Shown: piece by piece, positions 26,095 to 34,239 of the stretch
Layout: the number at the start of each line of letters is the position of its first letter
Numbering within the stretch: position 1 is the first letter of the stretch
Source of the DNA: Verrucomicrobiota bacterium
GTDB lineage: Bacteria > Verrucomicrobiota > Verrucomicrobiia > Limisphaerales > BJHT01
Reading direction: 5' to 3'
NCBI GenBank assembly: GCA_014193395.1
Contig: BJHT01000030.1
Coordinates: 1-38,092, forward strand
DNA length: 38,092 bases
Notes under the pieces: model-generated
Told to the model about the DNA's origin: nothing
Seen by the model: the letters and a program-made list of their open reading frames with translations, nothing else
Database searches by the model: none
Program-made: the position numbers and the translations under genes

Positions 26095-28059
26095 TCAGCG
26101 CAGTGTTTTCGCGGCCGCTCCCGGTTCCAGTCGCAGCACGCCGTTCTCGCGGACAACACCCAGATGCGCGTCGATGGCTGCGCCCACGGGGTCGGGGCCG
26201 GTTTGGTTGAGGCGTTTGCGGATCTCGCGGCGGAGCCAGGTATAGACGGAATAGTCGGCGTAGGGGGTGTTGCCATGCGGCTTGCCTGTGACCGTGTTGA
26301 TGTCCTCGTTGAATCCCGGAGTGCTCACCAGCTCGAGCTTGATGCGCTCGATGAGCCGGGCATCGACCTCGGTCGCGGGCAGACCATGCACGCCGGCCAG
26401 CAAGTAGTTGCCGGAATCGCAGAAAAACCACGATCCACCGTGGCAATAAACACCGTTGTGGCCGGGCAGCAGCGAGCCGTCGGCGGCGGAAATCACGCGC
26501 AGACCATGGGGCGACTTGACCTTCTCGGAGGTGCGATAATGCGTGAGCACCTGGTCGTCGGTGAGCACTTTTCTGCCGAAGACCGCATAGGTGAGCGTCG
26601 CGCCGTAGAGCGTGTCTTGTCCCAGAATTTCCTGCTGCTTCAGGCTGGTGGGCATGAAACCGCGCCGGGCGTTGAACATGCGCTGATAGGCGGCGATCGC
26701 GCGCTGGATGTCCGCCTCGGTCGCCGGCAGGCCGAGTTCTTGGGCGGCCAGCAGCGCGCCGCAGTGGAAGCCCTGATTGCTGGCGGGCGCGTCGTCATCG
26801 TCGTAGTGGAGCACGTCCATGTAGGTCTTCCAGCCCTTGGGATGCGGTGCGTTTTTGAGCGGTGGAGGAATGTAGGCCCCGTCCCGCTCATGCTGGCGGA
26901 TGAAATCGTGCGCGCGGCGGACCAGCCCATCGTTCAAAGTTCCGCCCGCCCGCTTGGCCAGGACCGCCCAGATCAGGTAATACTGCGCGTTGTCCTCGTA
27001 GTTGAGCCGGTTCCAGAAGACGGCACGCTGCGCCTCGGCCGTCGCCTCGGGATCGTCCAGGCCGAGCGCGGAATAAATCCCCGTGCTGACCCATTGCTTC
27101 CAGCCGTAACTCAAGCCGGAGATAAAGATGTATCGGCCGTCACGCGGCTGGTCATTTTCATCCCGCATGAGATTGCGGCGCAGCAGATACAACGACGTGT
27201 TGCGCAGGATGGCTTCCAGGGCCGAGGAGTTCCACCCCTTGGCATTGGCCACGGCGAGGTGCATCGCGACCTGGCCGTCATAATGCGTGCGCGCCGGGCT
27301 GCCAAAAACCCACGTCGTGTAGCGCCGCGTTTCCCCGGCGGCCAGCGACTGCCAACCGTCGAGCTGATACTGATAGTGATCGGTCGAGTCCTCGCCTCCC
27401 GGTTGTCCCGCGACATGCTTCTTGATGAAGATCGGCAGCGGCGCGCTGCCGTCGCCGGTCAGGATTCCGATGCGTCGCCCGGGCGGGGGTGCGACCAGGA
27501 CATCGCAACGGTTTTCCCAGTAGGCCGGGGTATCGGCGACCACGCCGAAGACCCGGCCTGCCGAGCGCACCAGCGCGACGGGAAAGGTCTCACGCTTCGG
27601 GCGCGAGCGCTCCGTGCCGAACAGGGTGCGCGCCTTGACCGGTCCGGAGAACGAGGCGAACTCGCCGTCGAGCGCGAGGTCGAGGGGGAAGGTGACGGTG
27701 AAGCGCTGCGGGGTGGCCGCGGTGACTTCGAGCGTGCGTTCCACCAGCGACGGCGTCTTCTGAGTGATGCGCCAGCGCATGGTCAGCGCGCCGATTTTCT
27801 GCGGCCCCAGCTCGATGGCACCCGCCTGCTCCGTCTTGGTCTGGAACTGCACCGCCGCCCATTCCGCACCCGGCAGCTTCAATTCGACTCCGGCCGGCGC
27901 GGCATCGGTGGAGCGACCGACAAGCGTATCGCCGGAGCGATACTCGATGCCGATTACGCCGCCTTTTTCGACCAGCGTCGTGTGCAGCGGAACGGTCTCC
28001 GCCAAAGCCGCTGCCGTGAAGTGGACCGCGAACAAGGAAGTTAGGAAGAGTGGTTTCAT
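26095..28059 (-). CDS. Secreted six-hairpin-glycosidase-like protein
   Basis: Start at the ATG at 28059 (MKPLFLTSLFAVHFTAAALA), overlapping the upstream SGNH stop as ATGA. The 654-aa protein has a signal peptide, a beta-sandwich first part (about residues 20-260) and a helical second part (about 265-640) rich in paired helices with conserved aromatic and acidic residues (SYGWKQWVSTGIYSALG, YEDNAQYYLIWAVL, VLHYDDDDAPASNQGFHCGAL, FNEDINTVTG). That layout fits an (alpha/alpha)6 toroid glycoside hydrolase or lyase preceded by a sandwich domain. I cannot name the family; a glycosidase is most likely. A longer open frame upstream lies across the SGNH gene in another frame and is not used. Confidence 0.65.
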   Translation of the reverse strand: MKPLFLTSLFAVHFTAAALAETVPLHTTLVEKGGVIGIEYRSGDTLVGRSTDAAPAGVELKLPGAEWAAVQFQTKTEQAGAIELGPQKIGALTMRWRITQKTPSLVERTLEVTAATPQRFTVTFPLDLALDGEFASFSGPVKARTLFGTERSRPKRETFPVALVRSAGRVFGVVADTPAYWENRCDVLVAPPPGRRIGILTGDGSAPLPIFIKKHVAGQPGGEDSTDHYQYQLDGWQSLAAGETRRYTTWVFGSPARTHYDGQVAMHLAVANAKGWNSSALEAILRNTSLYLLRRNLMRDENDQPRDGRYIFISGLSYGWKQWVSTGIYSALGLDDPEATAEAQRAVFWNRLNYEDNAQYYLIWAVLAKRAGGTLNDGLVRRAHDFIRQHERDGAYIPPPLKNAPHPKGWKTYMDVLHYDDDDAPASNQGFHCGALLAAQELGLPATEADIQRAIAAYQRMFNARRGFMPTSLKQQEILGQDTLYGATLTYAVFGRKVLTDDQVLTHYRTSEKVKSPHGLRVISAADGSLLPGHNGVYCHGGSWFFCDSGNYLLAGVHGLPATEVDARLIERIKLELVSTPGFNEDINTVTGKPHGNTPYADYSVYTWLRREIRKRLNQTGPDPVGAAIDAHLGVVRENGVLRLEPGAAAKTLR

Positions 28060-29183
28060 GGTTCGTTGTTCAAGATGGCGGGGCTGGAGCGGGGTTGACC
28101 ACACAAGTTTGATGCCGCCGCCGTCGTGGGCGCTGGTGTGGGTGAGGGAGATCGGAATGCGACGGCGCAGGAGCTTGATGGGCTTGCTCGTGAGTTCAGC
28201 ACGGGCTTCGATGGCAGAACGATGCCCGATGACGCTTTCGGCGCTACGTCGGCGGGTTTTGACCCGGCTGGCTTTTCCGGTGCCGGTGCCGCGCTGGCCT
28301 TCGAAGGCCTCGCGGGTGCCGCTGGCATTGGCTTTCCGCTGAAATAGGCCTCCAGCAGCGGCTTCAACCGGTCCGCATACACCGCATAGCCAGCAGGCGA
28401 GAGATGGATGTTGTCCGGCATGAAGAGGTGCTTCTTGATCGTGCCGTCGGCGTTGGTGAAGTCGCTCCACAGGTCGAGCACGCGCAGATTGGGATCGCTG
28501 TCGAGCTTCAGCGGGTCGAGCGCGAGGTTGGTCTTCTTGATGTCCTCGTAGAAGCGATTGCCGGGCGCATGAGCGGGCAGGATCTTCGCAACGATGAGCG
28601 CGGCGGCGGAAAACTTCTCGCGCAGGTTCTTCACGCACATTTCGATCCCTTTCGCGGCGGCTTCGATGCCGGTTTCGGGGGTGAAGAACATATTGTTGTT
28701 GCCGATCATGAGCACGATGGCCTTCGGCTGAAGCCCCTCGACGCCGCCGTGATCGAGCCGCCACAGCACGTTCTGCGTTTTGTCGCCGCCGATGCCGATG
28801 TTCACGGCTTTGTAGCTGGGGAAATGTTTCTTCCACGACTCGCCCCACTGGATCGTGATGCTGTCGCCGACGAGCAGCACATCGAGCGGCCCCTTGTTTT
28901 CCTGCACGGTCTTCACATGCGCCTCATGCAGCTTCAGCCACGCATCGCCGCCGAAATGGCCCGCGCTGGGCACCTGCGGCCAGAGCTTCGGCAGATGCTT
29001 GTTTGATTCGCGACCGGGACGGCGATCATGTTCGGGCTTCTCCACCACATAAGCCCGCTCCTCCGCAGTCAGCGGCCAGCCGGTCTTTTGTGGCTCGGCG
29101 GTGACGTGCGGGTAGTCGAGCGCGTGGGTGACGCTGATCAGGAGGGCAAACGCGGATGCCGAAGTGATGAGGCGAGGGAGCAT
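28056..29183 (-). CDS. Secreted SGNH/GDSL hydrolase, truncated paralogue of the two-domain enzyme
   Basis: I chose the ATG at 29183 (MLPRLITSASAFALLISVTHA), giving a clean signal peptide and 375 aa. An ATG at 29225 overlaps the DUF1552 stop and is possible, but the intervening codons are a triplicated 8-bp repeat. The mature part is nearly identical to domain 1 of the two-domain enzyme at 35222-37054: the WPLTAEERAYVVEKPEHD preamble, LVGDSIT, GIGGDKTQNVLWRLDHGG, IGNNN, DNIHLSPAGY and the Pro/Ala/Lys linker down to GIVLPSKPVL. After that the sequence is unrelated and the second SGNH domain is absent. Homology ends at about 28198. The catalytic residues remain, so it is probably active. The stop overlaps the glycosidase-like start (ATGA). 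Confidence 0.88.
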   Translation of the reverse strand: MLPRLITSASAFALLISVTHALDYPHVTAEPQKTGWPLTAEERAYVVEKPEHDRRPGRESNKHLPKLWPQVPSAGHFGGDAWLKLHEAHVKTVQENKGPLDVLLVGDSITIQWGESWKKHFPSYKAVNIGIGGDKTQNVLWRLDHGGVEGLQPKAIVLMIGNNNMFFTPETGIEAAAKGIEMCVKNLREKFSAAALIVAKILPAHAPGNRFYEDIKKTNLALDPLKLDSDPNLRVLDLWSDFTNADGTIKKHLFMPDNIHLSPAGYAVYADRLKPLLEAYFSGKPMPAAPARPSKASAAPAPEKPAGSKPADVAPKASSGIVLPSKPVLNSRASPSSSCAVAFRSPSPTPAPTTAAASNLCGQPRSSPAILNNEP

Positions 29184-29185
29184 GG

Positions 29186-29209
29186 TTGGAGTGCTGGAGT
29201 CTTGGAGTG
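29186..29209. repeat. Three 8-bp near-identical units (xtGGAGTx) between genes
   Basis: Units ttggagtg, ctggagtc and ttggagtg follow one another exactly between the DUF1552 stop and the SGNH start codon. The array fills the spacer where a ribosome binding site would lie. No function is apparent. Confidence 0.7.
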
Positions 29210-29221
29210 GAAAAATCGCTT

Positions 29222-30460
29222 TCATGCATCGAGCCCGCGCAGCTTTCCCGTGCTGCTGGCGAATTTGTCCGTCCCGATGTCGAGGCGTTGCAGCATGCTG
29301 AGGAAGAGGTTCGGGAGCGGCGTGTTGTTCGTGGGGTCGAAGGCGAGATGTTTGCCGTGCTTGAAGCCGCCGCCGGCGAGGATGACGGGGAGGTTCTGGT
29401 TCGAGTGGGAGTTCGCGTTGCCGAGGCAACTGCCGTAGAGCACCTGCGTCTGGTCGAGCAACGCGGCGCCGGCCTCCTTTGTGTCGCGCAACGTCTGGAG
29501 CAGATAGGCCAGCGCGCCCATCTGCGCCTCCTCGATCTGGCGTAGCTCGGCGATTTTCTCCGGCTCGTTGCCGTGATGCGTGAGGCCGTGCGTCTCGCTC
29601 TTCACGCCGGGCACGTGCGGCACGACGGAGAAGGTGCTGAGGGAAAGCGTGACCACGCGCGTGCTGTCGGTCTGCAACGCGAGGCGGATGAGATCGAACA
29701 TGAGCTTCGACTTCTCGATGACGAGGTTCGCGTCAGCGATGTCCTTCGGCTCGGGATAATCCACCTTCGGCTTCGGCCGGCTTTCCCAGGCGATGCTGCG
29801 TTGCAGCCGGCCCTCGAGCTCGCGCACGCTTTGGAAATATTGGTCGAGCCGCGCGCGGTCCTCGGGTGCGACGGATTTCTCCAGGCGCGCGGCCTTGTCG
29901 AGCACGAGGTCGAGCACGCTGCCGCCGGCCTCGATGCGGCGCATGGTCGCCGCCTTTTCCTCCGCCGTGCCCGCGACGAACAGGCTGTGGTAAAGTCGGC
30001 GCGGACTCCCCTCCGCCGGGATTCCGACGCCCGAACGCGACACCGCGAGCGAGTCGGAGTAATGGTCGCCATTCTTCACCGTGAGCGCGAGCGATGGGAA
30101 GCGGTTCTCCAGCCCGATCTTCTCCGCGGCGAGTTGATCGAGCGAGAGCGAATTGCGAAACGTCGGCTGCCCCGGATGCGGCGCGCCGGTCAGGAAACAC
30201 TGCCCCGCATGGTGGTTTCCATCCACGCCCGGATGCGACAGCCCGGAGAACACGGTGAACTGCCCGCGATGCGCCGCGAGCAAATCGAGATACGGACTCG
30301 ATGCCTCGCCCGCCTTCGGAAAGAAGAACTGCGGCATCATCCCGAGGGGGACATGAATGGCGACGAGTCGCTTCGGCGGCAACTTTTCAGCAGCGCGGCC
30401 AAGCAGCGGAAGCGCGAGATAGGCGCCAGCGGCGCGGAGGAAATGGCGGCGGGTAATCAT
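29222..30460 (-). CDS. DUF1552 family protein, Tat-type signal
   Basis: A 412-aa protein opening MITRRHFLRAAGAYLALPLLG, a twin-arginine signal with RRHFL and a short hydrophobic stretch. Family blocks typical of DUF1552 are present: VAIHVPLGMMPQFFFP, VFSGLSHPGVDGNHHAG, SLDQLAAEKIG, HGLTHHGNEPEKIAELRQIEE, GSCLGNANSHSNQNLPVILAGGG. The fold is related to the alkaline phosphatase/sulfatase-like superfamily, but the reaction is unknown. In planctomycetes and verrucomicrobia it normally lies directly downstream of a DUF1592-type cytochrome gene; here that pair is split by the GxxExxY gene and its repeats. The ATG lies 5 nt from the repeat edge at 30466. Confidence 0.92.
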   Translation of the reverse strand: MITRRHFLRAAGAYLALPLLGRAAEKLPPKRLVAIHVPLGMMPQFFFPKAGEASSPYLDLLAAHRGQFTVFSGLSHPGVDGNHHAGQCFLTGAPHPGQPTFRNSLSLDQLAAEKIGLENRFPSLALTVKNGDHYSDSLAVSRSGVGIPAEGSPRRLYHSLFVAGTAEEKAATMRRIEAGGSVLDLVLDKAARLEKSVAPEDRARLDQYFQSVRELEGRLQRSIAWESRPKPKVDYPEPKDIADANLVIEKSKLMFDLIRLALQTDSTRVVTLSLSTFSVVPHVPGVKSETHGLTHHGNEPEKIAELRQIEEAQMGALAYLLQTLRDTKEAGAALLDQTQVLYGSCLGNANSHSNQNLPVILAGGGFKHGKHLAFDPTNNTPLPNLFLSMLQRLDIGTDKFASSTGKLRGLDA

Positions 30461-30465
30461 GGTGG

Positions 30466-30546
30466 GAATCGACAGAAGAATGGGGACAGGAGAATGGATT
30501 CTGCGTTTCGCGTTGGGCTATTCTTCTGTCCGCATTCTCCTGTCGA
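30466..30546. repeat. Palindromic repeat R1 (hairpin, 81 bp)
   Basis: The left arm (30466-30500) and right arm (30520-30546) can pair imperfectly around a short variable loop. Each arm is built of two 11-nt units, gacagAAgaat and gacagGAgaat, separated by a G/C triplet. The right arm encodes the last codons and the stop of the GxxExxY gene. The left arm ends 5 nt before the DUF1552 ATG. It is the same orientation and nearly the same sequence as R2 at 31356-31439. Confidence 0.9.
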
Positions 30547-31348
30547 TTGCAGGCTCGATGGTCGTCACCTCCAGCCGGGCGTGGTTCAGATTGATCCACT
30601 GAATGCCTTTCAACGAGCGTGCGTGTTGCAATAAAACTTCCAGATGCTGACGATAGCTGGGCTGGGGCCGCGTGAAGCCTGTGACGATGAAGCCAAGTTC
30701 GGCGTCATGATGCGGCACCGGATGCGTTCCAAGTGTCACGCTTCCAGACATCAGCTTTGTTCGCTGAAGGCAGTTGGCCTCGCCGCCAATGTGATGGATG
30801 AGAGCCTCGTTATAGAGCCGATAATCCAAATGAGTTCCCCAGTCGCGAATGAGTTCTTTGAGGTGCTCGACCAACTCCGTGCAACGAGGTCCCAGCGGTT
30901 TCCATCCGGTCTTTCGCATGGTGGGCTGGTTGCGTTCAGGTTCGGTCAGGGCATTGCGCAGCAGCTTTCCGCGAACTTCGGCCTCTCCAAAATTCAGGAG
31001 CTTCACAAGACGGATGTCTTCCAGCATCGCGTAGTGAAGAGCTTGGGCGTCGTGCTCGCGGAGCATGGTGCTGACGACCTTTAGCTCGTAGAGCATCTGA
31101 TTTACTACCAGGTCGAGGTAATAGGTTTTCTCGAAGCTGCCGTGGGTGACCCTTATCGGCACCTGAGTGTGAACCTCGAAGCCGTTTGCGCGCAGGCGTT
31201 GGGCAAGATCGTTTTCATAGATGCGCTCGTCGAACAGCCGTCCAAAGTGGTTTTGCGTGGCGTAGGCACAGCTCATCACCATGGCGTCAATCTCGGCGAA
31301 GGCACGGTCGCTGATGCTTTGCAGTTCGAGGGGGCGGTGGATGGGCAT
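30518..31348 (-). CDS. GxxExxY-type PD-(D/E)XK-like protein with extra C-terminal domain
   Basis: A 276-aa cytoplasmic protein with no signal peptide, unlike every flanking gene. Residues 35-55 carry a variant of the name-giving motif (GRLFDERIYENDL, G-x4-ExxY). The nuclease-like core follows: YYLDLVVNQMLYELKVV supplies the Asp and E-x-K, then AQALHYAMLED and LLNFGE, as in the GxxExxY family (PD-(D/E)XK superfamily, function unknown). Typical members have about 125-140 residues. This one has a second half (about 140-265: LIRDWGTHLDYRLYNEALIHHIGGE, broken after 20 as DYRLYNEA, ending GIQWINLNHARLEVTTI) that I cannot name. The last ten residues and stop come from repeat R1; start codon is 7 nt from repeat R2. 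Confidence 0.82.
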   Translation of the reverse strand: MPIHRPLELQSISDRAFAEIDAMVMSCAYATQNHFGRLFDERIYENDLAQRLRANGFEVHTQVPIRVTHGSFEKTYYLDLVVNQMLYELKVVSTMLREHDAQALHYAMLEDIRLVKLLNFGEAEVRGKLLRNALTEPERNQPTMRKTGWKPLGPRCTELVEHLKELIRDWGTHLDYRLYNEALIHHIGGEANCLQRTKLMSGSVTLGTHPVPHHDAELGFIVTGFTRPQPSYRQHLEVLLQHARSLKGIQWINLNHARLEVTTIEPAIDRRMRTEE

Positions 31349-31355
31349 AAGGCAA

Positions 31356-31439
31356 GAATCGACAGAAGAATGGGGACAGGAGAATTGATTTTGGAGAATC
31401 GGGTTTCAGGTCATTCTTCTGTCCCCATTCTCCTGTCGA
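31356..31439. repeat. Palindromic repeat R2 (hairpin, 84 bp)
   Basis: Same architecture and orientation as R1: left arm 31356-31390, right arm 31413-31439, with a different loop. The arms match R1 almost base for base, apart from a g/c difference in the central triplet of the right arm. The right arm supplies the last codons and stop of the DUF1592-type gene. The left edge is 7 nt before the GxxExxY ATG. No T-run follows, so a classical terminator is unlikely. Confidence 0.9.
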
Positions 31440-34101
31440 AAAAAATGCGGCTCCCCGCCAGCGCGTGGATGAGCGAGCGGATGCCGTGTTGTTTCGCCGC
31501 CGTGCTCTCGACGATGCGCGCGATTTCGGCGCGGTCGGCGTAGGTGACTTCGGCACCGGTCGCGTAGCGGCTGAGGTGCGCGGTGAAGGCGTGGGCGAGG
31601 CGGAGGGGGTCTTGGGCGAGCAGCGTGGTGAGTTCGTTCACGTCTTTGAAGGTGCGGCCGTCGGGGAGTGCGCCGCTGGCGTCCACGGCGGGGCCGAGCT
31701 TGTAGGTCACGTTCCAGGCGGTGCGGCCTTTCTCGGGCGGCACGTCGCCTTTGCCGTTGGAACGGTAGCGCGTGCGGAAGCCGCCGATGGGGTCGAAGCT
31801 CTCCATTGCGAAACCCGCCGGGTCGATTTTCGCGTGGCAGGCGGCGCAGCTTGCGTCGTGGCGATGTTTGTCGAGTTGCTCGCGCACCGTCGTCGCGCCG
31901 CGTGTGTCGGGGTCGATCGCGCCCACGCTCGGCGGCGGCGGTGGCGCGGGTTCGTTGAGCAGGCGGTCCATCACCCACACGCCGCGCTTCACGGGCGTGG
32001 TCGTTGTGCCGTTGGCGGTGAGTTTCAGAATCGCCGCCTGACCGAGCAGGCCGCCGCGCGGGCTCCCGGTGGGCAAGGCCACGCGCCGCACTTCCACGCC
32101 ATGCACGTCGTCGATGCCGTAGTGCTCAGCGAGGCGCTGCGTGAGCATCGCGAAGTCGGGCCGCATGAGCGCGCGGATGGGCGCGTCGCGGGCGATGAGT
32201 TCGCGCAGGAACGCGCGTGTCTCCGCGACCATGCCGTCGTGCAACAGGAAGCGATACTCGGGATAAAGCTGCGGGTCGGGCGTGGTCTCGTTCACGCGGC
32301 GGAGGTCGAGCCACTGGTCGGCGAAATCGCGGATGAATCGCTCGCTACGCGGGTCGGTGAGCAGGCGGTCCACTTCGCGATGCAGCACCTCGGCGCGTTG
32401 CAGCGAGCCATCGCGCGCGGCGGCGAGCAGCGTGTCGTCGGGCGGACCGTTCCAGAGCCAGTAGGAAAGGCGCGAAGCCAGCGTGAAGAGTTTCGCATTC
32501 GCGACCGGCGCGGGCTCGCGTGAGACATCGGCGGGATGAAACAAAAACTCCGGCGACGTGAGCACCGCGACATAAGCGCGCCGCATCGCATCCTCGAAAC
32601 AATCCTTCGCCGCGAGCCGCTTCATCACGAGCGCGACGTAGGGCGCGACTTCGCTTTCACTCACCGGACGACGAAACGCCTTCGGCAAAAATCCCGCGAG
32701 CAACCGGCGCGCGTCCTCGGCGGGCTGCGCCGATTGCACCGTCTCCAGCGGCGGATTGCGCTCCTGCGGCGTGAGGTCGAAATGCATGCTCGGCAAATAG
32801 CCGCCGATGCTTCGCACCGCATCGCGCTGCGGCGGGATAACATCGGAGCTAGCGGCGAGCTTCGCGATGGGCAGCTCGCCGAAGAGCCGCTTGTGACTTT
32901 CCGGCGGCCACGACGCATTCAGCGGCCCTTCAATCTCGAACCAATCCAGCGCCACGCCGGGGCCGACATGCTTCGCCGCGCGACCCGCGACTTGCCCGAT
33001 GCGCAGTCCATTCCACGGCACCGACACCGGGTCGAACACAAGGCTCTCATGCGCATCGAGCCACGCACTGATTTCCGCTTCGTTCGACTGCATGGACGGC
33101 GCGGTGAAGGCGCTGAGCAGACGCCCGCCTTCCTGCTGCTTGCCCTCCTCGTGCGCGCGGAGCACGGCGGCCTGCGGTGCCGCGCAAGGCTCCGGCCTGC
33201 CCGCGTTCCACTGAAAACCCCACAGCGAAATGCGCATGCGATATTGCCCCGCAAAAATCGGCGACACATTCAGCGCCGCCTCGTAGCCCGCGAGATTCGC
33301 ATTCAGCAAACCCACCGCGCTCTGGCTCTTCGCGACGCTGGCTTCTTTGCAGAGCCGCTTTCGCTCCTCCAAGTCCGGCCCCTGGTCGCCCACGTGCCCC
33401 TTTTTGTCCTCGAAGCCGCCGCGCACCGGCAGCGCTGGGTCGGGCTGCTTGTCCTTCAGCAGCACGTATTGGCCGAGGCCGAGGTTGAACTCGAACTTGA
33501 ACAACCCCGCCGGATAGATGCGTCGCTTGAACACCGGCGGCGGCGTGCTGCGCGTGGCAATCGCCGCGTCGAGCGCCTTCTCCGCCGCCTCGGCGTAGGC
33601 CGCGAGATGTGCGGGCGAAAGGTCGAGGCCGCCCGCGATTTTATCGAAGCCACCGACGGTGCCATCGGCGGGCAGCAACGACTGGATGTCGAGCCGCGGC
33701 AGCGCGAGCAAATCGACGAAAGTGTTCTCAAACTCCGCGCGCGTCATCCGCCGCATCCGCACGCGACCTTCCCGCGCCACCCGCGCCGCATCCGCCGCTG
33801 CGAGCTTCGTGTCGAGTTCGTCGAGCAAAACGCGCATCGCCTCCGCCGGCGGACGCGCCTTCTTCTTCGGCGGCATCTCGCCGCTCGCGATGCGGTCATG
33901 CACCTTTTCCCACGTCGCGAAATTCGCGCGGTCATCGAGCTTCAGCGTGAGCGCGGTCAAATCGAGCCCGCCCTTTTTCGACTCCGCATCGTGGCAGTCA
34001 GCGCAGTGCTGCTCGAAGAAGGCCGCGTTCGGACTTTGGGCCGCGTGGGCGGACAATAGAAGCGTGGAGGACGCCGCGAGTAATACCGGTGCGAGCTTCA
34101 T
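31411..34101 (-). CDS. DUF1592-type multi-domain cytochrome (DUF1587/1595/1592/1588/1585)
   Basis: Start at the ATG at 34101 (MKLAPVLLAASSTLLLSAHA), 896 aa with a signal peptide. An N-terminal cytochrome c-like segment has C-A-D-C-H near residue 33. The family domains follow in the usual order: DUF1587 (MTRAEFENTFVDLL), DUF1595 (LPKAFRRPVSESEV), DUF1592 (LTSPEFLFH... SRLSYWLWNGPPD), DUF1588 (GGLLGQAAILKLTANG, then a second C-A-A-C-H), and DUF1585 (LPDGRTFKDVNEL... LSRYATGAE). The paired CxxCH motifs suggest a diheme-type periplasmic protein; function unknown, thought to be oxidative polysaccharide metabolism. The final residues FDRRMGTEE are encoded by repeat R2 and are not family sequence. 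Confidence 0.93.
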   Translation of the reverse strand: MKLAPVLLAASSTLLLSAHAAQSPNAAFFEQHCADCHDAESKKGGLDLTALTLKLDDRANFATWEKVHDRIASGEMPPKKKARPPAEAMRVLLDELDTKLAAADAARVAREGRVRMRRMTRAEFENTFVDLLALPRLDIQSLLPADGTVGGFDKIAGGLDLSPAHLAAYAEAAEKALDAAIATRSTPPPVFKRRIYPAGLFKFEFNLGLGQYVLLKDKQPDPALPVRGGFEDKKGHVGDQGPDLEERKRLCKEASVAKSQSAVGLLNANLAGYEAALNVSPIFAGQYRMRISLWGFQWNAGRPEPCAAPQAAVLRAHEEGKQQEGGRLLSAFTAPSMQSNEAEISAWLDAHESLVFDPVSVPWNGLRIGQVAGRAAKHVGPGVALDWFEIEGPLNASWPPESHKRLFGELPIAKLAASSDVIPPQRDAVRSIGGYLPSMHFDLTPQERNPPLETVQSAQPAEDARRLLAGFLPKAFRRPVSESEVAPYVALVMKRLAAKDCFEDAMRRAYVAVLTSPEFLFHPADVSREPAPVANAKLFTLASRLSYWLWNGPPDDTLLAAARDGSLQRAEVLHREVDRLLTDPRSERFIRDFADQWLDLRRVNETTPDPQLYPEYRFLLHDGMVAETRAFLRELIARDAPIRALMRPDFAMLTQRLAEHYGIDDVHGVEVRRVALPTGSPRGGLLGQAAILKLTANGTTTTPVKRGVWVMDRLLNEPAPPPPPSVGAIDPDTRGATTVREQLDKHRHDASCAACHAKIDPAGFAMESFDPIGGFRTRYRSNGKGDVPPEKGRTAWNVTYKLGPAVDASGALPDGRTFKDVNELTTLLAQDPLRLAHAFTAHLSRYATGAEVTYADRAEIARIVESTAAKQHGIRSLIHALAGSRIFFDRRMGTEE

Positions 34102-34239
34102 TGTAAGGAATCGACTTTTGCCATCATACCAGACGGGACGGAGTCCGCTCGCGATAGCTCCATCCCACGCGGACCGATGAAGGGGGGCGGAAGCTATGCT
34201 GCGGAAGCGACAATGTTTCATGGGGAGCAGGGCTGGAAG

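Noticed and set aside
28060..28848. N-terminal extension of the six-hairpin-like protein
   Set aside because: It overlaps the SGNH gene in another frame; a signal peptide begins at 28059 with an ATGA overlap.
30466..30546. R1/R2 as rho-independent terminators
   Set aside because: The hairpins lack a following T-run and the next ATG comes within 5-7 nt, so they would have to terminate in the middle of a tight operon.
30466..31439. CRISPR array or classical insertion sequence
   Set aside because: Only two repeat copies with a gene between; no spacers, no cas genes, no transposase and no clear target-site duplication.
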